A DNA stretch of 24,286 nucleotides. Origin: CAZNAQ01 sp964585585 (GTDB taxonomy: Bacteria > Patescibacteriota > Patescibacteriia > Patescibacteriales > JAGXOH01). The position numbers were made by a program, and so were the translations under genes. The notes beneath the pieces are model-generated. The model ran no database searches. It was not told the origin of the DNA and worked only from the letters and a program-made list of their open reading frames with translations. The DNA lies in the NCBI GenBank assembly GCA_964585585.1, contig CAZPEL010000014.1, forward strand, positions 1 through 24,286. The letters run 5' to 3'. The first letter of the stretch is position 1, and each line of letters starts with the position of its first letter. Below are positions 6,688 to 14,212 of this stretch, piece after piece.

Positions 6688-9021
6688 ATGTGGGAAAAAA
6701 ATATCACCAAATTAGCTTTATTTTTGGTTTTAGTAGGTCTGGTAACTGTGCCTATTTTAACCTGGGCTCAACCTTTTGGGGTTGACCATCCAAGTCAAAA
6801 CAGGATAGATCCGGAAAACAGGGGCAATCAGAGTAAAAAAGATCGGGAAAAAAGACAAGAGGAGGGAGAAGGGAGTAAGGACAGGGAAAGCAAATGGGAA
6901 AACAAAAATAGAGGAACCCCTTTTCAGAACAGGCCTCAAACCAGTTTATCTATTTTATCTCCCGATAAAAATGTTATTTTAAGCGGCCAGGCAAGGATAA
7001 GAATAAAAGTGGAAAACAAGAAAGATATCGATCAAGTGGAGTTATACAAAAAGAAGGTCAATTCACCGCCTCATTATTTAACCACCCTGGACTTGAATGG
7101 CTCCGGCTTGGCCAATTATAACTGGGATACCGATCAATCTCCCAACGACACTTATTATTTGATCGCTCGAACCAAAGACAAAGAATTTCAAGATTCGATC
7201 TTTGTGGTGGTTAGGAATGAGAAAAAAGATTCTAGTTCCCTTATTTATCTGGAAAGGCAAATAGAAAAATTAAAAGAAATAATTAAAAAGATCGACAAAG
7301 AAGTGGAAGAAAGCGAAGATTTTGTCTCCAAGATCACAAAGATAAAAGAGAAAAAGGAAAAGGAAAAAGAAAAGAAGGAGGCCGAAGAGGACAAGGATGA
7401 CAAAGGCCGGGAAGATGGAGATCGGGAAAAAGACAAGCAGAACCAAGAAAAAGAAAAAGAAGAAAGTGAAGAGGATGGATCCGGGGCGGACCAAAAAGAA
7501 GTAAGAACAGGTCCGGATGAGAAAGAAGAGAAGGAGGAAGAAAAAGAGAAAAAGGAAGAGGAGGAGAAAAAAGAGATAGAGAAAGGAGCTAAAAAGGATG
7601 AAGATAAGGCCGTTGCGGAGGAGCAGGAAAAAGTGGATGAAGTAGTTGAGGAGATAAAGGAAAACAAGAACAAAGCGGAACAGATAAAAACCAAGATCAA
7701 GGATATTAAGAAAAATATTGAGAGTGCTCAGGGCAGATCGCCTCAAAGGGAGCAAGAAAACAAAAAAGAAAAGGAGCCGGAAAAAGAAGGATTTGAAGGA
7801 GAAACAAAAGAAAGGGAAGAACCGGAGCAAAAGACAGAAGAGGAAGAGAAACAGGACAAGAAAAAACAGAAAGAAGTAGACGATATTACCGAAAAGATCA
7901 TAGAAGTCAAGCAGGATATTCGAGAAACCAAAGAAGAGAGCGAGACCATTAAGGAAAAGGTGGATAAAATAAAATCCCAAGAAGGAAAGTCGGAAAGATC
8001 CTTAGAGAAAGCAAATGAAAAAGAGAAAAAAGAAGAAAAAGACGGATCTTCTTTCCAAAAATTTACCCCCAATAACGATATTTTGTTTGATTCTGACGGA
8101 GACGGGCTAGCGGATAAGGAGGAGAGAAAATACGGAACCGAAATATTTGATCCGGATACTGATAATGACGGATATTTGGATGGAGTGGAGGTTGATAACG
8201 GATACAATCCTGTCGGTTCCGGAAAATTGACCAATAATCCCCATCTTATTTCTGATGACAAGATAACACCTGAAAATATAGCCCAGGATTCCGATGGCGA
8301 TGGTTTGGCCAATCACGAAGAAGTAGTGATCGGTACCGACCCTCTTAATCCGGATACTGATGGTGACGGCAAGCTGGATGGGGAGGAAGTGTCTCACGGA
8401 ACCGACCCTCTGGATTCGAATACGGATGATACTATTGAATATGAAGAACCCAGTGATTCCGGGGAAACAAAGGAGGATATATTTAAAGTAAGCGCGGTTT
8501 CCAATGTGGAGCGGGAGACACCGTCCGCCCCCAAACCTCAGCCGGGAGCAACCAGCACCGAGACCTCTTCTACTTCATCGATCCCCCAAGCACCAGTTTC
8601 CACCTCCACTGCTGCTGCTTCCAATAAGATAAAAATAGAAGGCAAGGCCATACCCAATAGTTTTGTGGTTCTTTATATATATTCCCAAAAACCGACCGTG
8701 GTTACAGTAAAGACGGATGAAAACGGAAATTGGACCTATATGTTGGACAAGACCCTGAAGGACGGTCGTCATGAGGTTTATGCCGCGGTTACCAATAATT
8801 CCGGCCGGATAGTGGCCAAATCCCGCCCCTTTTCCTTTTTTGTGAAACAAGCCCGAGCTGTTAGCGCTGATGAATATTTGGAAACCAGCGGGGCCGCTAA
8901 TGTTCAAGAGGAATCGGGGGAGATGCTTCTGCAATATATGATATTTTTTGGAGTTTTGATATTGGTCGCCCTTTCTTTAGTGGTTTTGCTCTTTATGTAC
9001 CTAACCGGAAAAATTCGATGA
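6688..9021 (+). CDS. Large surface protein: coiled coil, TSP3-type calcium repeats, Ig-like domains
   Basis: I recognise the architecture but not a named family. The 777 residues contain: a signal peptide (1-27, ending TWA-Q); a charged linker; an Ig-like beta domain (about 85-177); an extremely Lys/Glu-rich coiled-coil stretch (about 180-455); and two pairs of thrombospondin type-3-like calcium motifs, DSDGDGLADKEE / DTDNDGYLDGVE (468-501) and DSDGDGLANHEE / DTDGDGKLDGEE (534-567). A Pro/Ser/Thr linker (610-645), a second Ig-like domain (about 646-720) and one membrane helix (about 747-770) with a short basic tail follow. This predicts an anchored protein with a long extracellular stalk. The coding strand is almost pure purine over more than 1 kb, which creates long empty frames on the other strand. 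It ends on TGA. A role in adhesion is inferred. Confidence 0.85.
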   Translation: MWEKNITKLALFLVLVGLVTVPILTWAQPFGVDHPSQNRIDPENRGNQSKKDREKRQEEGEGSKDRESKWENKNRGTPFQNRPQTSLSILSPDKNVILSGQARIRIKVENKKDIDQVELYKKKVNSPPHYLTTLDLNGSGLANYNWDTDQSPNDTYYLIARTKDKEFQDSIFVVVRNEKKDSSSLIYLERQIEKLKEIIKKIDKEVEESEDFVSKITKIKEKKEKEKEKKEAEEDKDDKGREDGDREKDKQNQEKEKEESEEDGSGADQKEVRTGPDEKEEKEEEKEKKEEEEKKEIEKGAKKDEDKAVAEEQEKVDEVVEEIKENKNKAEQIKTKIKDIKKNIESAQGRSPQREQENKKEKEPEKEGFEGETKEREEPEQKTEEEEKQDKKKQKEVDDITEKIIEVKQDIRETKEESETIKEKVDKIKSQEGKSERSLEKANEKEKKEEKDGSSFQKFTPNNDILFDSDGDGLADKEERKYGTEIFDPDTDNDGYLDGVEVDNGYNPVGSGKLTNNPHLISDDKITPENIAQDSDGDGLANHEEVVIGTDPLNPDTDGDGKLDGEEVSHGTDPLDSNTDDTIEYEEPSDSGETKEDIFKVSAVSNVERETPSAPKPQPGATSTETSSTSSIPQAPVSTSTAAASNKIKIEGKAIPNSFVVLYIYSQKPTVVTVKTDENGNWTYMLDKTLKDGRHEVYAAVTNNSGRIVAKSRPFSFFVKQARAVSADEYLETSGAANVQEESGEMLLQYMIFFGVLILVALSLVVLLFMYLTGKIR

Positions 9022-9041
9022 ATAAAAGGCGGTAATAAAAT

Positions 9042-10484
9042 ATGAAGAAGATAAAGGTAAAATTTCTTAAGAATTTTCAGTTGGTTTTTGCTATTGTTTT
9101 GATCTTGTTTATTCCCACCTCCTTGCTTCTTTATAATTTTTTTCTGGTGGGCACCATTAAAGAGAACATGGATTTTGAATATCGGGATAAGGCGAGTTTG
9201 TCCATTAGTATAGCCAGGGAAGCGATAAAAGAGAGTTGGCCGGACAAGGAAGCAATGCAAGAAAAGATTGACAAGATAGGCGACAGCAATCCCCAGATAA
9301 AGGCCTTGGATGTCTTGGTTCCCGTGGATAATTCCGGAGATTTTAAAATATGGTGCAGCTTGTCTCCGCAAGCAAGGGGAGAGGTGCTCGGCCAAACCTT
9401 GAACAATATTGCCTGGAATGAGGAATTCATTGCTTTTACCACCAACTCCAGCGCCTCTTCCTCTTTACAGAGAATGACCAGAGAGGATGCCACTTCTCCC
9501 ACCAGATATCAGATGGTAATGAGGACCTTTAGCAACAATCAAGGGGAGAAGGCGGGGATGCTTAGTATGAAGATATCCTTGGAGGATGTGGAAAAGTTGA
9601 ATAAAAAGCTTATTTTTTGGTCCTGGATGATATCTATACTTTTGGTTCTAACTTTGCTTTTATTTGTGGCCACTAACTTTAAGCTTTTCCGCTATGTGGT
9701 GGGATTCCAAAAGTTGAGAGAAGTAGATGAGATGAAGGACGAATTTATTTCCATAGCTTCTCATGAATTAAGGGCCCCTTTAACAGCTATCCGCGGTTTC
9801 ACTTCCATGATGCAGGAGGTTTTAAACAAAAAGAAAAAGCTTACCAAGAACGAAAAGCAGATCCAAGAATTTGCCAATTCCATAGATTCATCTTCCAAAA
9901 GATTGGGGGACCTGGTGGAGGATATGTTGGATGTTTCCCGGATAGAGCAGGGTAGAATGAGTTTTGAGTATCAGGCCATCAAGCCGATTGATATAGCTAA
10001 GGAAATAATAGATCAATTTTCTTTCCAGGCCGAACAAAAAGGATTGAATCTGCGCTTGGACAAGATTCCGCAAGAAGCAAAGAACAAAAAGATCTATGTG
10101 GATGAGGATAAGTTTAAGCAAGTAGTGGTCAATTTGGTCAGTAATTCCGTTAAATATACCGAAGAAGGTGAAGTTAAGATCAAGTTGAAACTGGACGAGA
10201 GAAAGGAAAGAATGGAGATCAAGGTCAAGGATACCGGAATAGGCATGGATGCCAAGGAAAGAGAGAATCTTTTCCAGAAGTTTTATCGGGTCCAGACAGA
10301 CAAAACCAGAAACATTACCGGTACCGGCTTAGGTCTGTGGCTAACTAAGCAGATAGTGGAAAAAATGGACGGGGAGATATTTGTGGACAGTATTAAGGGA
10401 GAAGGATCCGAATTCACACTATCTTTCCCTCTGGACCAAGGGAAAAAGAAAAAAGATCAAGATAACAAGAAAAAAGATCAATAA
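9042..10484 (+). CDS. Sensor histidine kinase with extracytoplasmic domain
   Basis: The 480-residue kinase has two membrane helices (about 13-36 and 191-211) that enclose an extracytoplasmic sensor region of about 155 residues. A HisKA domain follows, with FISIASHELRAPLTAIRGF and phospho-acceptor His241. The HATPase domain shows the N box NLVSNSVKYT (364-373), the G1 box KDTGIGM (396-402), the F box FQKFYRV and the G2 box GTGLGLWL (427-434). No separate HAMP domain is clear. The C-terminal tail is Lys/Asp/Gln-rich. No response regulator gene lies nearby, so it is an orphan. It starts 20 bp after the surface-protein gene with a weak AAGGCGG site, and ends 3 bp before the hydrogenase genes, which suggests shared transcription. 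The signal it detects is unknown. Confidence 0.94.
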   Translation: MKKIKVKFLKNFQLVFAIVLILFIPTSLLLYNFFLVGTIKENMDFEYRDKASLSISIAREAIKESWPDKEAMQEKIDKIGDSNPQIKALDVLVPVDNSGDFKIWCSLSPQARGEVLGQTLNNIAWNEEFIAFTTNSSASSSLQRMTREDATSPTRYQMVMRTFSNNQGEKAGMLSMKISLEDVEKLNKKLIFWSWMISILLVLTLLLFVATNFKLFRYVVGFQKLREVDEMKDEFISIASHELRAPLTAIRGFTSMMQEVLNKKKKLTKNEKQIQEFANSIDSSSKRLGDLVEDMLDVSRIEQGRMSFEYQAIKPIDIAKEIIDQFSFQAEQKGLNLRLDKIPQEAKNKKIYVDEDKFKQVVVNLVSNSVKYTEEGEVKIKLKLDERKERMEIKVKDTGIGMDAKERENLFQKFYRVQTDKTRNITGTGLGLWLTKQIVEKMDGEIFVDSIKGEGSEFTLSFPLDQGKKKKDQDNKKKDQ

Positions 10485-10487
10485 TAT

Positions 10488-11552
10488 ATGGACATAATCA
10501 AAAAGATAAAACAAGCGCAGTTGCTGGGGCGGAGCGGTTCTTGTTTCCCGACTGATGTGAAATGGCGGGCGGTCCGGGATGCTTCGAGTCGGGAGAAATA
10601 CATAATCTGCAACGCCTCGGAAGGGGAGCCGGGAGTGAAAAAAGATGGTTATATTCTGGAGAATCATCCGGAGGAAGTAATAGAGGGCATGAGATTGGCT
10701 AAACAGTACTTAAAACAGCGGAATTCTCGGCTTAAGGTCCGATCCTATATTTATATTAATCATTCTTATTTTAAAAAGTTTGAAGAAGATCTAAAACAAG
10801 TTATGCAAAAGGATGATGATATTGAATTTTTTGTAAAACCGGAAGAAGGGGGTTATATCGGAGGAGAAGAAACTTCCTTGCTTAACGCAATGGAAGGTAA
10901 AAGAATAGAGCCCAGATTGCGCCCGCCATTTCCGACCACCGAGGGTCTGTGGGGTAAACCGACCCTGATAAACAATGTGGAGACCTTTTATAATGTTAGC
11001 TTGGTCAGCCGGGACGAGTACAAGAATAAAAGATTTTATACTTTGGGAGGTGCTTGTCGAAAAAAGGGAGTTTATTGTTTGTCCGAAAAAATTACCATAG
11101 AAAAAATATTGGAACAAACGGATAATTACCCCCGCTTTCCTTTTTTTGTCCAAGTGGGCGGTGACGCTTCCGGCGGGGTTTACAACAGTTCTCAGTTAAA
11201 ACAAAAGGCGAAAGGATCAGGTTCCATAACTGTTTATAAATTGAACACCCCGCCCCAGGAGATGATAAGGAAATGGCTAAGTTTTTTTATCAACCAATCC
11301 TGCGGCCAGTGCACCCCTTGTCGGGAGGGAGTGTTTCGATTGATGCAGTTAAGTAACAAGGATAAAGTAAATTGGCATTTATTTGAGGAGTTGTTGCGCA
11401 ATTTACAGGAAACCTCCTTTTGCGGCCTGGGTTGCGCCGTTCCCATACCCATTTTTTCCTATGTCCGGAATGTGGTCGATCAATATGACAACGAAAAAAT
11501 TGATATTTCCCGACAAGAAAAAGACAGGATCTGTGAATGTTTTAATAAATAA
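10488..11552 (+). CDS. hydB: NuoF/HydB-like NADH-oxidising hydrogenase subunit (short form)
   Basis: This 354-residue protein belongs to the 51-kDa flavoprotein family (NuoF/HydB), which takes electrons from NADH through FMN. It opens directly at the flavin loop GRSGSCFPTDVKW (14-26). CNASEGEPG (41-49), GGYIGGEETSLLNAMEGK (121-138) and LWGKPTLINNVET follow, then an SLBB-like part (about 170-250). The C-terminal [4Fe-4S] site uses Cys272, Cys275, Cys278 and Cys312 (SCGQCTPCREG and FCGLG). Compared with HydB of trimeric hydrogenases it lacks both the N-terminal thioredoxin-like [2Fe-2S] domain and the C-terminal ferredoxin domain. Three positions of the usual GRGGAGF loop are changed to S, S and C. 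It sits 30 bp before hydA, so it is probably that enzyme's electron-input partner. Confidence 0.9.
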   Translation: MDIIKKIKQAQLLGRSGSCFPTDVKWRAVRDASSREKYIICNASEGEPGVKKDGYILENHPEEVIEGMRLAKQYLKQRNSRLKVRSYIYINHSYFKKFEEDLKQVMQKDDDIEFFVKPEEGGYIGGEETSLLNAMEGKRIEPRLRPPFPTTEGLWGKPTLINNVETFYNVSLVSRDEYKNKRFYTLGGACRKKGVYCLSEKITIEKILEQTDNYPRFPFFVQVGGDASGGVYNSSQLKQKAKGSGSITVYKLNTPPQEMIRKWLSFFINQSCGQCTPCREGVFRLMQLSNKDKVNWHLFEELLRNLQETSFCGLGCAVPIPIFSYVRNVVDQYDNEKIDISRQEKDRICECFNK

Positions 11553-11582
11553 TAGAACCTAAGCAAAAAATTTTTTAGGAAT

Positions 11583-13298
11583 ATGGCTACTAAGAAGATA
11601 AAAATTACTATAGACGGTGAACAAATTTCTTGTACACCGGGAGAAAGTATATTACAGGCCGCGCACCGCAATAATATCCGGATACCCAGTTTGTGTTATC
11701 ATCCGGATCTGCCGGTCAAGGCCAATTGCGGGGTGTGTGTGGTGGAGTTAAAGGGAGAAGATAAATTGGTAAAATCTTGTGCCACCGAGGTTAAAGAGGG
11801 TATGAGTATCTTGACCAATTCGGAACGGGTTAAGAGGTCCCGGAATTTGAATATTGAACTATTGTTTTCGGAACATGTCCAGGAGTGCGCTAATTGTGTT
11901 TGGAGTTTGAATTGCCCCTTGCTCAAGTTAGCCCGGGATTATGATATCAAGGTTACCAGATTCAAGGATAGAAAGGGCAGCCGAAAGGTTCATAAATTCG
12001 CCAATGCGGTGGAAATAGACGGCACCCAATGCATTGACTGCCGGAATTGTGTGGACGCCTGCGCTCTTTTGCAAAATATTCATTATTTAAAATTAAAAGG
12101 TAAGGGCTATGACCAGGAAGTGGTGCCCACTCGGGATGCCGACATTGATTGCATTTATTGCGGCCAGTGTGCCCTGCATTGCCCGGTCAGCGCCGCCCAG
12201 GAGCAGAGCGAATGGGAAGAAGTGGAAAAAAAGATAAATAATAAGGACAAGGTAGTGGTGGCCCAGTTCGCCCCCTCTATTCGGGTTAGTATCGGGGAGG
12301 AGTTCGGCTTGGGGCAGGGTAAGATAGTTACCGAGCAGGTGGTTTCCGGTTTGCGGGCCCTGGGTTTTGACCATGTTTTTGATGTTAATTTCGGGGCCGA
12401 TGTGACCACTATGGTGGAGGCGGAAGAATTATTGGAAAGAATACAAGAAGGGGGCACTATGCCTATGATGACCTCTTGTTGTCCGGCTTGGGTCAAGTAT
12501 GTGGAATTCTATCATCCTGATCTGATCCCGAATTTGACCACCTCCCGGTCTCCGCATATCCATCTGGGAGGTATTATTAAAACTTATTGGGCCAAGCAAA
12601 TGAACATAGACCCGGAAAAAATAGAAGTGGTTTCCATTATGCCCTGTACGGCCAAAAAATTCGAGGCCAGCCGGAAGGAGATGAGGATCCGGGAAAGATA
12701 TCCGGTGGACAATGTGATAACCACCCGGGAATTCGCCTGGATGATGAAAAAGAACGGGATCAAATTCGGTCATTTAAAAAATTCCAAGTCCGATAATCCC
12801 TTGGGGGAATACAGCGGGGCCGCGGCCATTTACGGCGGTACCGGCGGAGTGATGGAGTCAGCTTTAAGGACCGCTTCTTATATGGCCTGTCAGGGTCAAA
12901 GTAAGAAGGATTGCCCGCCCCGATTGGAGTTCAAAAAAGTTAGGGGTATGCAAGGAGTGAAAAAAGCGGAGGTTAATATCGGAGGTAACGATCTTCGAGT
13001 GGCGGTGGTTAACGGTATAGGCAATGTGGAACCGGTTATCGAGGATCTGGATTGCTTTGATTATGTGGAGGTTATGACCTGCCCCGGCGGTTGTATCGGA
13101 GGCGGAGGCCAGCCCATTCCCACCACTCAAAAAATAAGGGAAAAAAGGATCCGGGCCCTGTATAAGATAGACACCGGCCAAAAGGTCAGGCAGGCCCATG
13201 AGAATCAGGCGACTCTGGAAGTTTTGGATTGGTTAAAAAATAGGCGAAGATTGGCCTCGCAAGTTTTGCACACCACTTACAAAAAAAGAAGAAAATAA
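11583..13298 (+). CDS. hydA: [FeFe]-hydrogenase catalytic subunit, M3 type
   Basis: The enzyme interconverts protons plus electrons with H2. Domains in order: plant-type [2Fe-2S] ferredoxin (Cys38, Cys49, Cys52, Cys66); a His/Cys [4Fe-4S] site (His98, Cys102, Cys105, Cys111); two [4Fe-4S] ferredoxin sites (Cys150/153/156/160 and Cys190/193/196/200); then the H-cluster domain. The three H-cluster motifs are intact: TSCCPAWV with Cys299 and Cys300, IMPCTAKKFEA with Cys355, and VMTCPGGCIGGGGQP with Cys500 and Cys504. Length (571) and residue numbering nearly match Clostridium pasteurianum CpI, including Glu279. It has no extra C-terminal [2Fe-2S] domain. Soluble and cytoplasmic: no signal peptide. 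An AGGA site precedes the start. The maturases HydEFG needed for its cofactor are not in the window. H2 evolution from NADH is the inferred direction. Confidence 0.97.
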   Translation: MATKKIKITIDGEQISCTPGESILQAAHRNNIRIPSLCYHPDLPVKANCGVCVVELKGEDKLVKSCATEVKEGMSILTNSERVKRSRNLNIELLFSEHVQECANCVWSLNCPLLKLARDYDIKVTRFKDRKGSRKVHKFANAVEIDGTQCIDCRNCVDACALLQNIHYLKLKGKGYDQEVVPTRDADIDCIYCGQCALHCPVSAAQEQSEWEEVEKKINNKDKVVVAQFAPSIRVSIGEEFGLGQGKIVTEQVVSGLRALGFDHVFDVNFGADVTTMVEAEELLERIQEGGTMPMMTSCCPAWVKYVEFYHPDLIPNLTTSRSPHIHLGGIIKTYWAKQMNIDPEKIEVVSIMPCTAKKFEASRKEMRIRERYPVDNVITTREFAWMMKKNGIKFGHLKNSKSDNPLGEYSGAAAIYGGTGGVMESALRTASYMACQGQSKKDCPPRLEFKKVRGMQGVKKAEVNIGGNDLRVAVVNGIGNVEPVIEDLDCFDYVEVMTCPGGCIGGGGQPIPTTQKIREKRIRALYKIDTGQKVRQAHENQATLEVLDWLKNRRRLASQVLHTTYKKRRK

Positions 13299-13308
13299 CA
13301 TTAAAATT

Positions 13309-13575
13309 ATGCCTTCAAAAAAACATTTGGGCACTATCACTATTTTGGTCAAGGACAGGAAGATGCACGCCAAGGATGTTCAGAGGATCTTAACCGACAA
13401 TGGAAACATTATAATGGCGCGCCTGGGCGTGAATCTTCAACGTTCCTGTGTGAAACATTGTACCGGTATGATAACAGTGGCAGTGGAAGGAACTGCCAAA
13501 CAGATCAATGATCTGACCGAAGAGATAGATTCTCTTTACGGCATTGTGGCCCAAAAAAGTATTGTAACCGAATAA
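13309..13575 (+). CDS. TM1266-like iron-only hydrogenase system small protein
   Basis: The 88-residue protein fits the small ACT/NikR-C-like family (TM1266 type) often encoded beside [FeFe]-hydrogenases and annotated as a putative hydrogenase system regulator. It shows a beta-alpha-beta-beta-alpha-beta order: GTITILVKDR, a helix around HAKDVQRILTDN, LGVNLQR, then MITVAVEGT and a helix before YGIVAQKSIV. Two Cys (in SCVKHC) sit at the turn between strands. It lacks a DNA-binding domain, so direct promoter control is doubtful. It begins 10 bp after hydA, which supports a role in hydrogenase assembly or control. No Shine-Dalgarno sequence is visible. The family assignment is from memory of the pattern and the context, not from a search. 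Confidence 0.75.
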   Translation: MPSKKHLGTITILVKDRKMHAKDVQRILTDNGNIIMARLGVNLQRSCVKHCTGMITVAVEGTAKQINDLTEEIDSLYGIVAQKSIVTE

Positions 13576-13603
13576 GATATATTAAAATTAAATTAAAGGA
13601 GTT

Positions 13604-14137
13604 ATGTATTATAACAAAGAAAACGCCTTGGTTCGGGCCAACTATCAAGCCCTGGCCAATTTTTTGGTTCTGGCCGGAGTGGTCACATTCCTGCCTTTTG
13701 TTTATCATGTTCAATTCGTTACCGGGCCCATAATAAACGCCGTTTTTGTGTTGAGTTTGTTCTTGTTGGGTATAAGGAGTGCAGTGGTTATAGCTTTGGT
13801 GCCCAGCTTAATGGCCTTGTCCGGCGGATTATTGCCGGCGGTCTTGGCTCCGGCGGTCCCTTTTATTATGATCGGTAATATAATATTTATTTTTATTATC
13901 GATTTTTTCTACAACGGAATGGCGAATAAAGTTGCGGGGTATTGGTCCGGAGTGGTGATCGGAGCCGCTTTGAAATTCGCTTTCCTATTTCTTAGCGTTA
14001 CTTGGATTCAGAATTTACTCATCAAACAAGAACTGGCGGTAAAGGTGGCCCAGATGATGAGCTGGCCTCAATTCGCTACCGCCGTGGCCGGAGGGGTTCT
14101 GGCCTGGGGTATCTTAAAGGGATTGAAGAGGATATAA
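13604..14137 (+). CDS. Five-helix membrane protein at the end of the hydrogenase operon
   Basis: The 177 residues are almost all hydrophobic, with about five membrane helices (roughly 15-35, 40-58, 60-78, 82-102, 112-135) and a last amphipathic or membrane segment at 153-173. The PFIMIGNIIFIFIIDFFYNG segment resembles the substrate-binding (S) components of ECF transporters. Related membrane proteins next to [FeFe]-hydrogenases have been called HymD or hydrogenase-associated; I cannot confirm the identity here. Its function could be import of a cofactor precursor or metal, or membrane docking of the hydrogenase; both are guesses from context. AAAGGAG stands only 2 bp before ATG, an unusually short spacing. 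A terminator follows about 30 bp after the stop. Confidence 0.75.
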   Translation: MYYNKENALVRANYQALANFLVLAGVVTFLPFVYHVQFVTGPIINAVFVLSLFLLGIRSAVVIALVPSLMALSGGLLPAVLAPAVPFIMIGNIIFIFIIDFFYNGMANKVAGYWSGVVIGAALKFAFLFLSVTWIQNLLIKQELAVKVAQMMSWPQFATAVAGGVLAWGILKGLKRI

Positions 14138-14164
14138 AGCTTCGTACAATATCAACCAATATTA

Positions 14165-14192
14165 AAAACCGGATTCTAAAAGATCCGGTTTT
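14165..14192. terminator. Bidirectional hairpin terminator
   Basis: AAAACCGGAT (14165-14174) pairs perfectly with ATCCGGTTTT (14183-14192) across an 8-nt loop. T-rich tracts occur on both strands. It closes the GAPDH-hydrogenase run and also lies just after the convergent membrane-protein gene. Confidence 0.8.
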
Positions 14193-14212
14193 AATTGCGA
14201 ATAAGGGAAGTT

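Noticed and set aside
7245..8312. Long open frames on the minus strand opposite the 777-residue gene, rich in Ser/Phe/Leu
   Set aside because: They mirror the purine-rich Lys/Glu codons of the real gene, which contain no complement of stop codons; composition is low complexity and no start signals are present.
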